A stretch of 27,463 bases of DNA from CAZTVF01 sp964616985. Lineage in GTDB: Bacteria; Planctomycetota; Phycisphaerae; SM23-33. This document shows, in pieces, positions 17,151 through 25,443 of the stretch (positions are counted from its first letter, which is position 1; each line of letters opens with the position of its first letter). A program made the position numbers and the translations under genes. The stretch lies in NCBI GenBank assembly GCA_964616985.1, contig CAZTVF010000073.1, positions 1 to 27,463 on the forward strand, written 5' to 3'. Under the pieces are notes generated by a model. It saw nothing but the letters and a program-made list of their open reading frames with translations, ran no database searches and had not been told where the DNA came from.

Positions 17151-17744
17151 ATGACCAAGAAGAATCAAACTGAGGTTATCGCTGCCGGCCCGCCGATCAC
17201 GGGCGCGCGAAAGTGGCTGTTGCGGATCGTGGCGACGTCGTTTGGGCTGGGCTACATGCCGGTTGCGTCGGGAACGTTCGGCACGATCCCGGCCGTCGTC
17301 GGCTTCTGGGCCATCATGCGGTACGCGCCCGCAGAACTGCAGCTCTGGCTTCTCGGCGCGGCCGTGCTCGTCTGCAGCGCCGCGTGCGTCATCATCGGCA
17401 ACTGGGCCGAGCCGTACTGGGGCCGCAAGGATCCCGGGCGCGTCACTATCGATGAGATGGCGGGTTACTTCCTGACGGTGCTGCTGTTCCACCCCTCCCA
17501 CATGGGAGGGTTCGGGACGGAAACCGGCGTGGGATTCGTACGCCTGGTGGCCTGGACGTTCCTGGTGACGCGGATCCTGGACATGATCAAGATCCCGCCC
17601 GCCCGGCAGCTGGAGCGGCTGCGAGGCGGCTGGGGCATCCTGCTGGATGACCTGATGTCGTCGGTGTATGCCGCGGCTGTGCTGCACGCGATCAACCGGT
17701 TCGCGCCGCAGCTGTTCGAAATGACCTTCCGAGGGTTTGACTGA
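17151..17744 (+). CDS. pgpA: Phosphatidylglycerophosphatase A
   Basis: A membrane enzyme of 197 residues that removes phosphate from phosphatidylglycerol phosphate to give phosphatidylglycerol. Family motifs are all visible: GYMPVASGTFGT (34-45), DPGRVTIDEMAGY (94-106) with the acidic pair D101/E102, ILDMIKIPPARQ (142-153, D144), and GGWGILLDDLMSSVYA (159-174, D166/D167). Hydrophobic helices at about 47-57, 66-83, 105-114 and 130-140 fit the polytopic fold. The ATG at 17151 has no clear ribosome binding site, but TATACAAT lies 9 bp upstream, so the message may be leaderless or nearly so. The stop codon overlaps the next gene's start by one base (TGATG), so the two are coupled. Confidence 0.9.
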   Translation: MTKKNQTEVIAAGPPITGARKWLLRIVATSFGLGYMPVASGTFGTIPAVVGFWAIMRYAPAELQLWLLGAAVLVCSAACVIIGNWAEPYWGRKDPGRVTIDEMAGYFLTVLLFHPSHMGGFGTETGVGFVRLVAWTFLVTRILDMIKIPPARQLERLRGGWGILLDDLMSSVYAAAVLHAINRFAPQLFEMTFRGFD

Positions 17745-18970
17745 TGAGTGTTCTCGACGACGGACGGCTGGCCATCCTCGCCTGGATCGGCCCCTGCAAT
17801 GAAGCGATCACCCCCAAGTCCATGGCCGACCTGGCCGAGGCGGGCTTCAACCTCTCGCTGTCGGGCGTGACACCCGAGCGGCTGGTGGATTCGCTCGACA
17901 TGGCCCGCGACGCGGGCATCCGCCTGGTGATCGGCCTGCCGAACCTGCGGATCGCGCAGCCGGGGCAACTGAGCGATTCGTGGTTCAACCAGCTGCGCGA
18001 CATCGTGCTCCGCATCCGCAGTCACAAGGGCCTGTTCGGCTACTACGTCGCCGACGAGCCGCGCGTGAACCTGCTGGAGGACATCGGCCGCGTGTCGAAC
18101 TTCCTGCTCGACCTGGACCCCGAGCACGTGGCGTACATCAACCACTGGACCGTGAGCATGACGTACACCGGCGCCCGCGGCTACGAAGACCTCTGGGAGC
18201 GTTATTTCCGCCTCGTGCCGCGCGGGCAGCTGGTCAGCTCCGACCTGTACCCGTTCCGCGTGGTGACCGAAGAGGACTGGCAGCAGCACCGGGGCGATCC
18301 GTACTACTTCCCGCACACCAAGGCCCGCATGGAGGTTCCGTTCTTCGAGATGCTCGACTTCCTGCGGCACTTCTCGTTCCGCTGGCGGACGCCGATGTGG
18401 AACTGCGTCTATAGCACGGGGGTCTATTCCCCGGCGACCACCGAGGGCGAAGTGCAGTTCCAGCTGATGATGAGCCTGGCCTACGGCGCGGTGGGGGTGC
18501 AGTACTTCTCGTATTGGCACGGCAACATGATGATCGAAAGCGATCTGACGCCCAACGCGAACTGGCACAACGCCAGGAAGCTCAACGCCATTCTTCGCGC
18601 GTGGGAGCCGGTGTTCATGAAGCTGCGGTCGATCGGCGTGTACCACCACCCGGCCAACCTGCAGTACACCCGCGCGCTGGACCAGTTCCTGCTGGGCGGG
18701 CCCAACGACCTGGTGTCGCGCGGCGACCCCGTCGTCGTGGGTCACTTCCTCGACCCGCAGGACAATGAGTACGTCCTGATCGTCAACCGCAATCCATACG
18801 ATCCCGCGGCCATCACGTTCCACTTCGGCACCGATGGCGAGGTGCTGGAGTGCAGCGGCAAGGACGGCAGCTTCGCCAAACCCTGGCCGTACAAGCCGCG
18901 CCAGATGCCGCTGAACTTCGCCCCCGGGCAGGGAAGGTTGTTCAAGTTCAAGCGGGAGATTGTCGTGTAG
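17744..18970 (+). CDS. Glycosidase-like TIM-barrel protein, function unknown
   Basis: A protein of 408 residues that reads like a clan-A glycoside hydrolase (beta-galactosidase or cellulase-like barrel). GLFGYYVADEP (97-106) has the strand-4 position where the acid/base Glu sits (E105). VSSDLYPF (164-171) and the aromatic-rich AVGVQYFSYW follow in the expected order, with a C-terminal beta-sandwich-like stretch (about 335-408). There is no signal peptide, so it would act in the cytoplasm unless exported otherwise. A second catalytic Glu is not obvious, so activity is uncertain. It is translationally coupled to pgpA, an odd partner, and followed 53 bp later by two alpha/beta hydrolases. I can name no specific family. 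Confidence 0.6.
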   Translation: MSVLDDGRLAILAWIGPCNEAITPKSMADLAEAGFNLSLSGVTPERLVDSLDMARDAGIRLVIGLPNLRIAQPGQLSDSWFNQLRDIVLRIRSHKGLFGYYVADEPRVNLLEDIGRVSNFLLDLDPEHVAYINHWTVSMTYTGARGYEDLWERYFRLVPRGQLVSSDLYPFRVVTEEDWQQHRGDPYYFPHTKARMEVPFFEMLDFLRHFSFRWRTPMWNCVYSTGVYSPATTEGEVQFQLMMSLAYGAVGVQYFSYWHGNMMIESDLTPNANWHNARKLNAILRAWEPVFMKLRSIGVYHHPANLQYTRALDQFLLGGPNDLVSRGDPVVVGHFLDPQDNEYVLIVNRNPYDPAAITFHFGTDGEVLECSGKDGSFAKPWPYKPRQMPLNFAPGQGRLFKFKREIVV

Positions 18971-19023
18971 GCAAGGGCGCACGCGGAGACGTGACGACGT
19001 CATCGCTTTTCCAGGAGACGGCC

Positions 19024-19962
19024 ATGAAACGCGCACTAGGGTTCATCGCATTGGCGGCCGCCGCGGCGATCATCATTCCCGCTTCCGCTCAGACGAGGCC
19101 GGCAGCGACATCCGGCCCTGCCCACCCGATCGTGGTGGGCCCCGACGGCCTGGCTGTGTACCGCAACGTGGAATACGCCAAGGCCGACGGCAACATCTCG
19201 TTGAGGATGGACATCTGCGTCCCGGCCGGCGGCAAGCCGCTGCCGCTGGTGGTGTGGATCCACGGCGGGGCCTGGGTGGAGGGCGACAAGCAGCAGTGCG
19301 GCGCAATCCCCCTGGTCAAACGCGGCTACGCCGTGGCGAGCATCAACTATCGCTTCAGCCAGCAGGCCATCTTTCCCGCTCAGATCCATGACTGCAAGGG
19401 CGCAATCCGCTTTCTGCGCGCCAACGCCGCCGCGTACAACATCGACGCCAACCACATCGGCGTGTGGGGCGCGTCGGCCGGCGGGCACCTTGCGGCGCTG
19501 CTGGGCACCACGGCCGGCAACAAGGAAGTTGAAGGCTCCACCGGCGGAAATGAGGGGGTCTCCAGCGCCGTTCAAGCCGTGTGCGACTTCTTCGGGCCGG
19601 CCGACTTCGTCACACTATCCGACTCCAACCTCTGGATCGCCGAAGCGAACAACTCGCCGGTGACCAAGCTTCTCGGCGGGCCGATCAGCAGGAACAGAAA
19701 GCTCGCCGCCCTCGCCAGCCCCGTGACACACGCCAGCAAGAACGCCGGGCCTTTCCTCATCCTGCACGGCGACAAGGACACCCTCGTGCCCTTGCCTCAG
19801 AGCCAGGCCCTCCATGAGGCCTTGCTCAAGGCAGGTGCGAAGTCCACGCTAAAGGTTATCCCGGGCGCCGGCCACGGCTTTGCCCCCGCCCAGATCGGCG
19901 ACGCGGTGGAGACGTTCTTCAACACACACCTCAAGATCGCATCGGCCAAGACGCAGAAATAG
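19024..19962 (+). CDS. Secreted alpha/beta hydrolase, esterase (BD-FAE-like)
   Basis: A protein of 312 residues with a signal peptide (about 1-22, ending PASA) and a complete alpha/beta-hydrolase domain. The oxyanion-hole motif HGGAW is at 80-84, the nucleophile S151 in GASAGG, the acid D252 in HGDKDTLVP, and the histidine H284 in GAGHGF. This layout is that of BD-FAE and related carbohydrate esterases or lipases, which release acyl or feruloyl groups. The substrate is unknown. AGGAG lies seven bases before the ATG, and the signal peptide begins there; the longer frame from 18850 overlaps the previous gene and is rejected. The next hydrolase gene begins eight bases after its stop codon. Confidence 0.85.
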   Translation: MKRALGFIALAAAAAIIIPASAQTRPAATSGPAHPIVVGPDGLAVYRNVEYAKADGNISLRMDICVPAGGKPLPLVVWIHGGAWVEGDKQQCGAIPLVKRGYAVASINYRFSQQAIFPAQIHDCKGAIRFLRANAAAYNIDANHIGVWGASAGGHLAALLGTTAGNKEVEGSTGGNEGVSSAVQAVCDFFGPADFVTLSDSNLWIAEANNSPVTKLLGGPISRNRKLAALASPVTHASKNAGPFLILHGDKDTLVPLPQSQALHEALLKAGAKSTLKVIPGAGHGFAPAQIGDAVETFFNTHLKIASAKTQK

Positions 19963-19970
19963 AAGGAACG

Positions 19971-20885
19971 ATGATGAAGACGAGTCCCGCTCAGCGGCGG
20001 AAGGAACTGTACAACCTGATGGGCGATCTGCCCGATCGCAAGCGGCCTGTCCGTTGCGAGACCGTCTCAGTCGAGCGGTCGCCGAAGTACATCCTTGAGA
20101 AACTCATGCTCGACCTCAATGGCATCGAGCGCGTGCCGGCGTATCTCGCCCGCCCGCTGCACGCGACAGGCCGCGTCCCGGCCGTGCTCTACAACCACGC
20201 CCACGGTGGCGACTACATCCTGGGCAAGGACGAACTCATCCGCGGGCGCGGCGCGGTGCAGTCGCCGCCCTACGCGGAGGAACTCACCGCGATGGGCTGC
20301 TGCGCCTTGTGCATCGACCACTGGGCCTTCGGCGAACGTCGCGGCCGCTCCGAGTCGGAGATATTCAAGACCATGCTCTGGCAGGGGCAGGTGATGTGGG
20401 GAATGATGGTCTTCGACAGCCTTCGCGCGGTGGATTACCTCTGCCGTCGCGCCGACATCGACGCCGCCCGCATCGGCACGCTCGGCCTGTCGATGGGCAG
20501 CACCATGGCGTGGTGGGCAGCGGCGCTGGACGAGCGGATCAAGGTCTGCGTGGACATCTGCTGCCTGACGGACTTCCAGGAGATCATCAAGTCGGCCGGG
20601 CTGGACGGCCACGGCATCTACTATTACGTGCCCAGCCTGCTGAAGCATTTCACGACGAGCGAGATCAATGCCCTGATCGCGCCGCGGCCTCACCTGGGCC
20701 TGGCCGGCAACTACGACCGCCTCACGCCGCCGGCGGGGCTGGACAGGATCGATCGTGATCTCCGCCGCGCCTACAAGGCCGCCGGCGCGCCGGACGCCTG
20801 GCAACTTGTCCGCTACGACATCGGCCATCTCGAAACCGCTGACATGCGTGCGCGGATCGTGCGATGGCTGAAGAAGTGGCTGTGA
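19971..20885 (+). CDS. Alpha/beta hydrolase, dienelactone hydrolase or acetyl-xylan-esterase-like
   Basis: A protein of 304 residues without a signal peptide. The nucleophile is S174 in GLSMGST, the likely acid D249 in AGNYDRLTP, and the histidine H286 in DIGHLET. The segment YNHAHGGDY (74-82) fits the oxyanion region, and IDHWAFGERRGR matches the family of large dienelactone or acetyl xylan esterase-like hydrolases. It lies eight bases after the previous hydrolase gene and is surely cotranscribed with it. Together with the barrel protein the pair suggests processing of an esterified carbohydrate, but this is inference. Two ATGs follow AAGGA; 19974 has the better spacing. Confidence 0.8.
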   Translation: MMKTSPAQRRKELYNLMGDLPDRKRPVRCETVSVERSPKYILEKLMLDLNGIERVPAYLARPLHATGRVPAVLYNHAHGGDYILGKDELIRGRGAVQSPPYAEELTAMGCCALCIDHWAFGERRGRSESEIFKTMLWQGQVMWGMMVFDSLRAVDYLCRRADIDAARIGTLGLSMGSTMAWWAAALDERIKVCVDICCLTDFQEIIKSAGLDGHGIYYYVPSLLKHFTTSEINALIAPRPHLGLAGNYDRLTPPAGLDRIDRDLRRAYKAAGAPDAWQLVRYDIGHLETADMRARIVRWLKKWL

Positions 20886-21272
20886 CCTTGGATTCGCCAT
20901 TCGGTCCGCGGGGGCCGTGACTAACGAACCGGCAGGGCGAGTCGTCGCGCCAGGACTGTGCGCATTGGCGGCAGGCCCAATCTGCGGATCGGGATCGACG
21001 AAGCCCGTCAGGGCTGGAAGAAGGTAGCCCCGGGCGCAGCGCAGCGAAGCCCGGGGGCTGCGATGTTGGTGAATGGAGCCCCGCCAGGGGCGACAGAGGG
21101 TCGGCCTCGTGTTCTGCCGCCCCTGGTGGGGCTGGCATGTCGCGGGGCAGACCATTCCCGCCGCTCACGCGGCGGGCTACCATCTTCCGCCCCTGGCGGG
21201 GCTCTTCATTGGCTGTCCTAACAAAGGCCTAATTCGCTTGTCAGGCGTGCCGGCGTTTGTCATAGTATCGCC
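20886..21272. repeat. Intergenic palindromic repeat cluster
   Basis: No gene is seen in this 387-bp spacer. It holds a 16-nt GCCCCTGG-type motif three times: 21077-21092 on one strand, 21118-21133 and 21188-21203 on the other. Each is itself a small hairpin (GCCCC..GGGGC), and the first two also pair as an inverted repeat. Upstream, at about 20999-21062, is a second hairpin group with GGGCGCAGCGCAGCGAAGCCC. The make-up resembles, but is not the same as, the repeats beside the Y1 transposase at 24727-25430. Confidence 0.75.
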
Positions 21273-23588
21273 ATGGATGCACGAAGCTTCATCAAGGAGA
21301 TCACGGGTTCGCGGGCCTACCGCGACCAGTTGATCCACGTGCAGGCGATTCCGCCGCGCGAGGCCCAGTACGCCCAGCCGCGCTGCGAGATCCCCGAGGT
21401 GCTGTGGTCGCTCTTGCGGCGGCAGAACATCCACCGACTCTACACGCACCAGGCCGCCGCCATCGACGCCGTCGCCGACGGCAATGACGTGGTCATCGTC
21501 ACCGGCACGGCCTCGGGCAAGACGCTGTGCTACAACCTGCCCGTCGTCCGCGAGCTGCTGGCCGACCCCGCGGCCAGGGCGATGTACATGTTCCCCACCA
21601 AGGCCCTCGCACAGGACCAGCTGGGCGTGCTGCAGCGATGGGCCGGCGAGGAGGAACTCATCGAGTCCCTTCGCCCAGCCGTCTACGACGGCGACACGCC
21701 CAGCCACACCCGCACCAAGGTCCGCTCGCGGGCGAATATCGTCCTGACCAACCCCGACATGCTGCACGTGGGCATCCTGCCGTATCACACCAAGTGGCAC
21801 GAGTTCCTGCGCAACCTGCGGTACATCGTGATCGACGAGGTGCACACGTACCGCGGCATCTTCGGCAGCCACGTCGCGGGCGTCATCCGCCGCCTGCTGC
21901 GGATGTGCGCCCATTACGGCTCGCGGCCGCGGCTGATCTGCTCGTCGGCCACCGTGGCCAACCCGCTGGAACTGGCGCAGAAGCTCACCGGCCGCTCGAT
22001 GACACTGGTGGACAACGACGGGGCGCCGCGCGGGCGGAAGTATTTCGCGCTGTGGAACCCGCCGTTCCTCGCCGACGACAACGTCAGCCGCCGCTCGGCC
22101 AACGTCGAGGCGGTGGAACTGCTGGCCGAGCTGGTGCGGCGGCGCGTGCAGACGATCGTGTTCGGCAAGGCCCGCGTGGTGGTCGAGCTGATCTACAAGT
22201 ACGCTACCGAGATGCTTGCCGGCGAGGGCGACCTGGCCCGGCGAATCCGCCCGTATCGCGGCGGCTACCTGCCGGCCGAGCGGCGGCAGATTGAGAAGGA
22301 CCTGTTCTCGGGCGAACTGCTGGCCGTCGCCGCCACCAACGCCCTGGAACTGGGCATCGACGTGGGCGGCATGGACGCGGCGATCCTCGTGGGGTTCCCT
22401 GGCACGATCTGCTCGACTTGGCAGCAGGCGGGGCGGGCCGGGCGGTCCAGCCAGGACAGCCTGGTGGTGCTCATCGGCTACGACGACCCGATCGACCAGT
22501 ACCTCATGCGGCACCCGGAATACTTCTTCACGGCCTCGCACGAGCATGGCGTGATCGACCCCTGGAACCCGTTGATCCTGGAGGGGCAGATCTCGTGCGC
22601 ATGTTTCGAGAAGCCCTTCAGCGCCGCCGATCACGAATTCTTCGGCCCGCTGGGCCCCAAGGTGGCCCAGATCCTGGCCGAGGAGGGGCAGACCAAGGCG
22701 ATCGACGGGCGGTACTACTGGTCCAGCAGCGAGTTTCCCTCCAAGCGGGTGAACCTGCGGACGATCAGCGACGACACATACAGCATTGCCGATTCATCCA
22801 AGGGCGGCGCGGTCATCGGGAACGTCGACTCGATCTCGGCGCCCGAACTGGTCTATCCCGGCGCGGTGTACCTGCACGAGGGGGCGGGCTACCTCGTCCG
22901 CAAGCTGGACCTGGAGATGAAGATCGCCACGGTCGAGCCCGCCAACGTGGATTATTACACCCAGCCGGTGCTGTCCAGCGCCTGCCGCCTGCAGGCGGCC
23001 TCGGAGCAGAAGGCCTTCGGCGACGGGCAGATGTTCTTCGGCCCCGCCGACGTGACGTGGCAGACGATCGCGTTCCGCAAGATCAAGTATTACACCATGG
23101 ACCTGGTGGGGCAGGACAAGCTCGACCTGCCCGCACAGACGCTGGCGACAACCGGCATGTGGTGGGCCGTCAGCGAGGGCATGCGCCAGTCGGTGGCCGC
23201 GGCCGGCTACAACCCGATCGAGGCGCTGATGGGCGTGCGGAACCTGATGCTCGCGGCGCTGCCGGCCCTGGCGATGTGCGACCGGCGGGACATCTCCGGC
23301 ATGGTCGATTCATCCAACCTGGGCGTGCCGATCATCTTCGTCTACGACCGCTACACCGGCGGCGTGGGTTTCGCGCAGGCGGGGTTTGAACTGATCGACC
23401 ACTGGCTGGACATCTCCGGCCGCATGGTCCGCGAGTGCCCCTGCGATACGGGCTGCCCCAGTTGCGTGGGCCTGGCCAACCTGCGTCCGCCGCTTCACCA
23501 GGACCCCGATCTCGGCGGCGGCTACCCCGTGCCCAACAAGCAGGCCACGGTCCTGCTGCTGGACCTGGTGGCGCGGATGCATCGGTGA
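21273..23588 (+). CDS. mrfA: DEAD/DEAH-box helicase with DUF1998, MrfA-like
   Basis: A superfamily 2 helicase of 771 residues, close to Bacillus MrfA (YprA). Motifs: Q-like YTHQAAAI (57-64), Walker A TGTASGKT (77-84), FPTKALAQDQ (107-116), DEVH (188-191), SAT (225-227), ATNALELGIDVGG (354-366) and QQAGRAGR (384-391). The C-terminal DUF1998 region ends in a four-cysteine site, C722, C724, C728 and C731, matching the metal site of MrfA. MrfA and the exonuclease MrfB act together in repair of mitomycin C damage in Bacillus subtilis. The mrfB-like gene follows here, which strongly supports the assignment. The ATG at 21273 has no ribosome binding site, and a weak -10-like CATAGT lies six bases before it. 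Confidence 0.9.
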   Translation: MDARSFIKEITGSRAYRDQLIHVQAIPPREAQYAQPRCEIPEVLWSLLRRQNIHRLYTHQAAAIDAVADGNDVVIVTGTASGKTLCYNLPVVRELLADPAARAMYMFPTKALAQDQLGVLQRWAGEEELIESLRPAVYDGDTPSHTRTKVRSRANIVLTNPDMLHVGILPYHTKWHEFLRNLRYIVIDEVHTYRGIFGSHVAGVIRRLLRMCAHYGSRPRLICSSATVANPLELAQKLTGRSMTLVDNDGAPRGRKYFALWNPPFLADDNVSRRSANVEAVELLAELVRRRVQTIVFGKARVVVELIYKYATEMLAGEGDLARRIRPYRGGYLPAERRQIEKDLFSGELLAVAATNALELGIDVGGMDAAILVGFPGTICSTWQQAGRAGRSSQDSLVVLIGYDDPIDQYLMRHPEYFFTASHEHGVIDPWNPLILEGQISCACFEKPFSAADHEFFGPLGPKVAQILAEEGQTKAIDGRYYWSSSEFPSKRVNLRTISDDTYSIADSSKGGAVIGNVDSISAPELVYPGAVYLHEGAGYLVRKLDLEMKIATVEPANVDYYTQPVLSSACRLQAASEQKAFGDGQMFFGPADVTWQTIAFRKIKYYTMDLVGQDKLDLPAQTLATTGMWWAVSEGMRQSVAAAGYNPIEALMGVRNLMLAALPALAMCDRRDISGMVDSSNLGVPIIFVYDRYTGGVGFAQAGFELIDHWLDISGRMVRECPCDTGCPSCVGLANLRPPLHQDPDLGGGYPVPNKQATVLLLDLVARMHR

Positions 23589-23619
23589 AAGTCGCGGTGA
23601 TTCCGGTCGCGGGCACGCC

Positions 23620-23749
23620 GGTGCCACACTCAAGCAAGCCCGGCAGGGCGTAGCTTGGGGGTGTCTTCGGTAGGCCTGTTGAGGGTGAGATTCACTCCCA
23701 GTCGCGCAGACACCCCCAAGCTTCGCTTCGCTTGCTTGAGGGTGGCACC
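23620..23749. repeat. Inverted repeat between mrfA and mrfB
   Basis: Imperfect arms 23620-23666 and 23708-23749 pair over most of their length. The outer GGTGCCAC..CTCAAGCAAG and inner AGCTTGGGGGTGTCT stretches are complementary to their partners, around a 41-nt loop. It fills most of the 224-bp gap between the two repair genes and may uncouple their transcription. Confidence 0.75.
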
Positions 23750-23795
23750 GATGGGGCCGTGGAGCGATCACTTAGGAATACAAGGCCTTTGCGTG

Positions 23796-23801
23796 TACAA
23801 T
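23796..23801 (+). promoter_or_regulatory. Candidate -10 box of mrfB
   Basis: TACAAT ends 11 bases before the ATG at 23813, and no ribosome binding site lies between. The mrfB message would be leaderless or have a leader of a few bases. No clear -35 box is visible. Confidence 0.4.
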
Positions 23802-23812
23802 ACCGCTGATCA

Positions 23813-24715
23813 ATGACCCTCCCTGAATCCAGAAGGAAGAAGCTGGAGATCCTCCGGCGTTCTATCGTCAAGGGCGACTTCAATACCGCCTCGGACCTGC
23901 TGCGCGCCCAGGGCCGCAGCGAGAAGGACATCGGTTACAAGCGGTACGAGCCCGAGAACCCCATCCCGCTGGAGGAGGCGTGCGCGGGCGTCGAGACGCA
24001 CGTCTCCATGCCGCTGGGCGTCAGCCGCTATTGGCTGATCCGCCGGCCGTTGAGCAAGGTCGCGCCCGATTTACTGGCCATCGCGCGCGACTACGCCGCG
24101 GTGATGCGCGGGGCGCGCCAGCAGTTCGACGAACTCGCCGCCACCGAGGCCCTCTGCCACGCGGCCAACGGCAAGCCCGAAGACCTGCTGTTCATGGATG
24201 TCGAGAGCTGCGGCTTCAGCGGGTGCACGATCTTCCTGGTCGGCATGATGTACTTCGAGGGCGAGGAATTCCACTTCGAGCAGTACCTCGCCCGCAACTA
24301 CGCCGAGGAGGCCGCCATCCTCCGCGCCTACGCCGAACGCTATGCCAAGAGCCGGCTCCTGGTGACCTACAACGGCAAGGCGTTCGACATGAACATGATC
24401 CGCGAGCGGTGCATCTTCCATGGCTTCAAGCTGCCCAACGTGGACGTGCCGCACCTGGACCTCCTGATGGAGGCCCGCAAACGCTGGCGAGGCCGCTGGG
24501 CCAACTGCAAGCTGCAGACGCTGGAGCAGAACCTCTGTGGCCGCAACCGCGTGGGCGACATCCCCGGCTGGGCCATTGCCGACGCCTACCACAAGTTCGT
24601 CGACACCCGCGACGCCCGCCAGGTCCGCGACATCGTCCACCACAACCTCCTCGACCTGCTCACCATGGGCCAACTCGTCCACATCATCCTCAGCAGCCAG
24701 GAACCCGCGGTGTAG
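23813..24715 (+). CDS. mrfB: DEDDh 3'-5' exonuclease, MrfB-like (YprB family)
   Basis: A protein of 300 residues with an RNase H-like exonuclease domain in its second half. The DEDD set is visible: D129 and E131 (LFMDVESCG), D192 (TYNGKAFDMNMI), and H276 or H277 with D281 (HHNLLDLLTM). The N-terminal 110 residues are a family-specific region. In Bacillus subtilis MrfB works with the helicase MrfA in excision of mitomycin-type damage independently of UvrABC. The gene follows mrfA after a 224-bp gap filled by an inverted repeat. There is no ribosome binding site before the ATG. The stop codon lies 11 bp before the transposase element. Confidence 0.88.
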   Translation: MTLPESRRKKLEILRRSIVKGDFNTASDLLRAQGRSEKDIGYKRYEPENPIPLEEACAGVETHVSMPLGVSRYWLIRRPLSKVAPDLLAIARDYAAVMRGARQQFDELAATEALCHAANGKPEDLLFMDVESCGFSGCTIFLVGMMYFEGEEFHFEQYLARNYAEEAAILRAYAERYAKSRLLVTYNGKAFDMNMIRERCIFHGFKLPNVDVPHLDLLMEARKRWRGRWANCKLQTLEQNLCGRNRVGDIPGWAIADAYHKFVDTRDARQVRDIVHHNLLDLLTMGQLVHIILSSQEPAV

Positions 24716-24726
24716 CCTTCTGCGCC

Positions 24727-25430
24727 GTGCCCCGTAGGGGCACAATATCCTAGCCTCGGGTTGCGAGCGCAGCGAAGCTACCCGTGGAAGATTCCCCACG
24801 ACGTCCCGCCAACCCCGGAGGGGTTGGCTAATCGCTAATCGAGGTAGTACCTGGGATCGTATTCGACCCCGTTCCTTTTGAGCATCAGGCCGAACTCCTC
24901 CTCCCACGTCATGTCCTTGTGATGTTGCTTCTGATTCGCGATGTACTGCGTGACCGCATCGATATTCGAATAGCTCACGCCGAACGCACCGTATCCGCTC
25001 TGCCACGCGAAGTCCGCCGTGAAACCACCCTTGCCTTTGAGCCAGATCGTGGAGGTGCGTTTGATCTCCTTCACCAGATCGCCGGTGAGGATAAGTTGGC
25101 TCTTGCGAACGAGCATATGGATGTGTTCTTGAACGCCGCCGACCATGAGGCATTCGCAGCCGTGATTACGAACCGCAACGGCCAGATATGGATGGACCTC
25201 CAGTTGTATGTCGTCGCGAAGATAGGGGACGCGGTTCTTGGTGCTGAAGACGATGTGCTCGTGGACCTGGTAATACGTGTGCCCCATAGTGCTTTTCCTT
25301 TCTGTCGAACGTGGGTCGCGAACGCCGTTAACCAACCCCTACGGGGTTGGGAAGATCAATCCGCACGTCACCACGGGTAGCTCGCTGCGCTCGCAACCCG
25401 AGGCTAAGATATCGTGCCCCTACGGGGCAC
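24727..25430 (-). mobile_element. IS200-type Y1 transposase element with long palindromic ends
   Basis: About 100 bp on each side of the transposase gene are imperfect inverted copies of each other (roughly 24727-24834 and 25328-25430). Each end carries the same three small hairpins in order: GTGCCCC..GGGGCAC at the outer edge, then CGGGT..ACCCG enclosing GCGAGCGCAGCGAAGCT, then CCAACCCC..GGGGTTGG beside the gene. IS200/IS605 and REP-associated elements use hairpin ends as single-stranded substrates, but such long matching ends are unusual for classic IS200. The element fits exactly between two convergent genes, 11 bp from mrfB and 13 bp from the kinase fusion. Target duplications are not expected for this class. 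Confidence 0.75.
24835..25287 (-). CDS. tnpA: IS200/IS605-family Y1 (HUH) transposase
   Basis: A protein of 150 residues, complete for the family. It cuts and joins single-stranded DNA through a covalent tyrosine link. The metal-binding HUH motif is H55-I-H57 in GVQEHIHMLV, and the catalytic tyrosine is Y115 in YIANQKQHH. The block WQSGYGAFGVSYS (95-107) and the C-terminal GVEYDPRYYLD are typical of this TnpA group, which overlaps with REP-associated tyrosine transposases (RAYT). The ATG at 25287 has AAGGAAAA upstream. All key residues are intact, so it may be active. No TnpB is present. Confidence 0.92.
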   Translation of the reverse strand: MGHTYYQVHEHIVFSTKNRVPYLRDDIQLEVHPYLAVAVRNHGCECLMVGGVQEHIHMLVRKSQLILTGDLVKEIKRTSTIWLKGKGGFTADFAWQSGYGAFGVSYSNIDAVTQYIANQKQHHKDMTWEEEFGLMLKRNGVEYDPRYYLD

Positions 25431-25443
25431 AGAGGACATTGCC

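Noticed and set aside
17465..19036. Minus-strand open frame of 523 codons over pgpA and the barrel gene
   Set aside because: It spans two coupled plus-strand genes and a gene boundary, which fits an antisense artefact of high GC.
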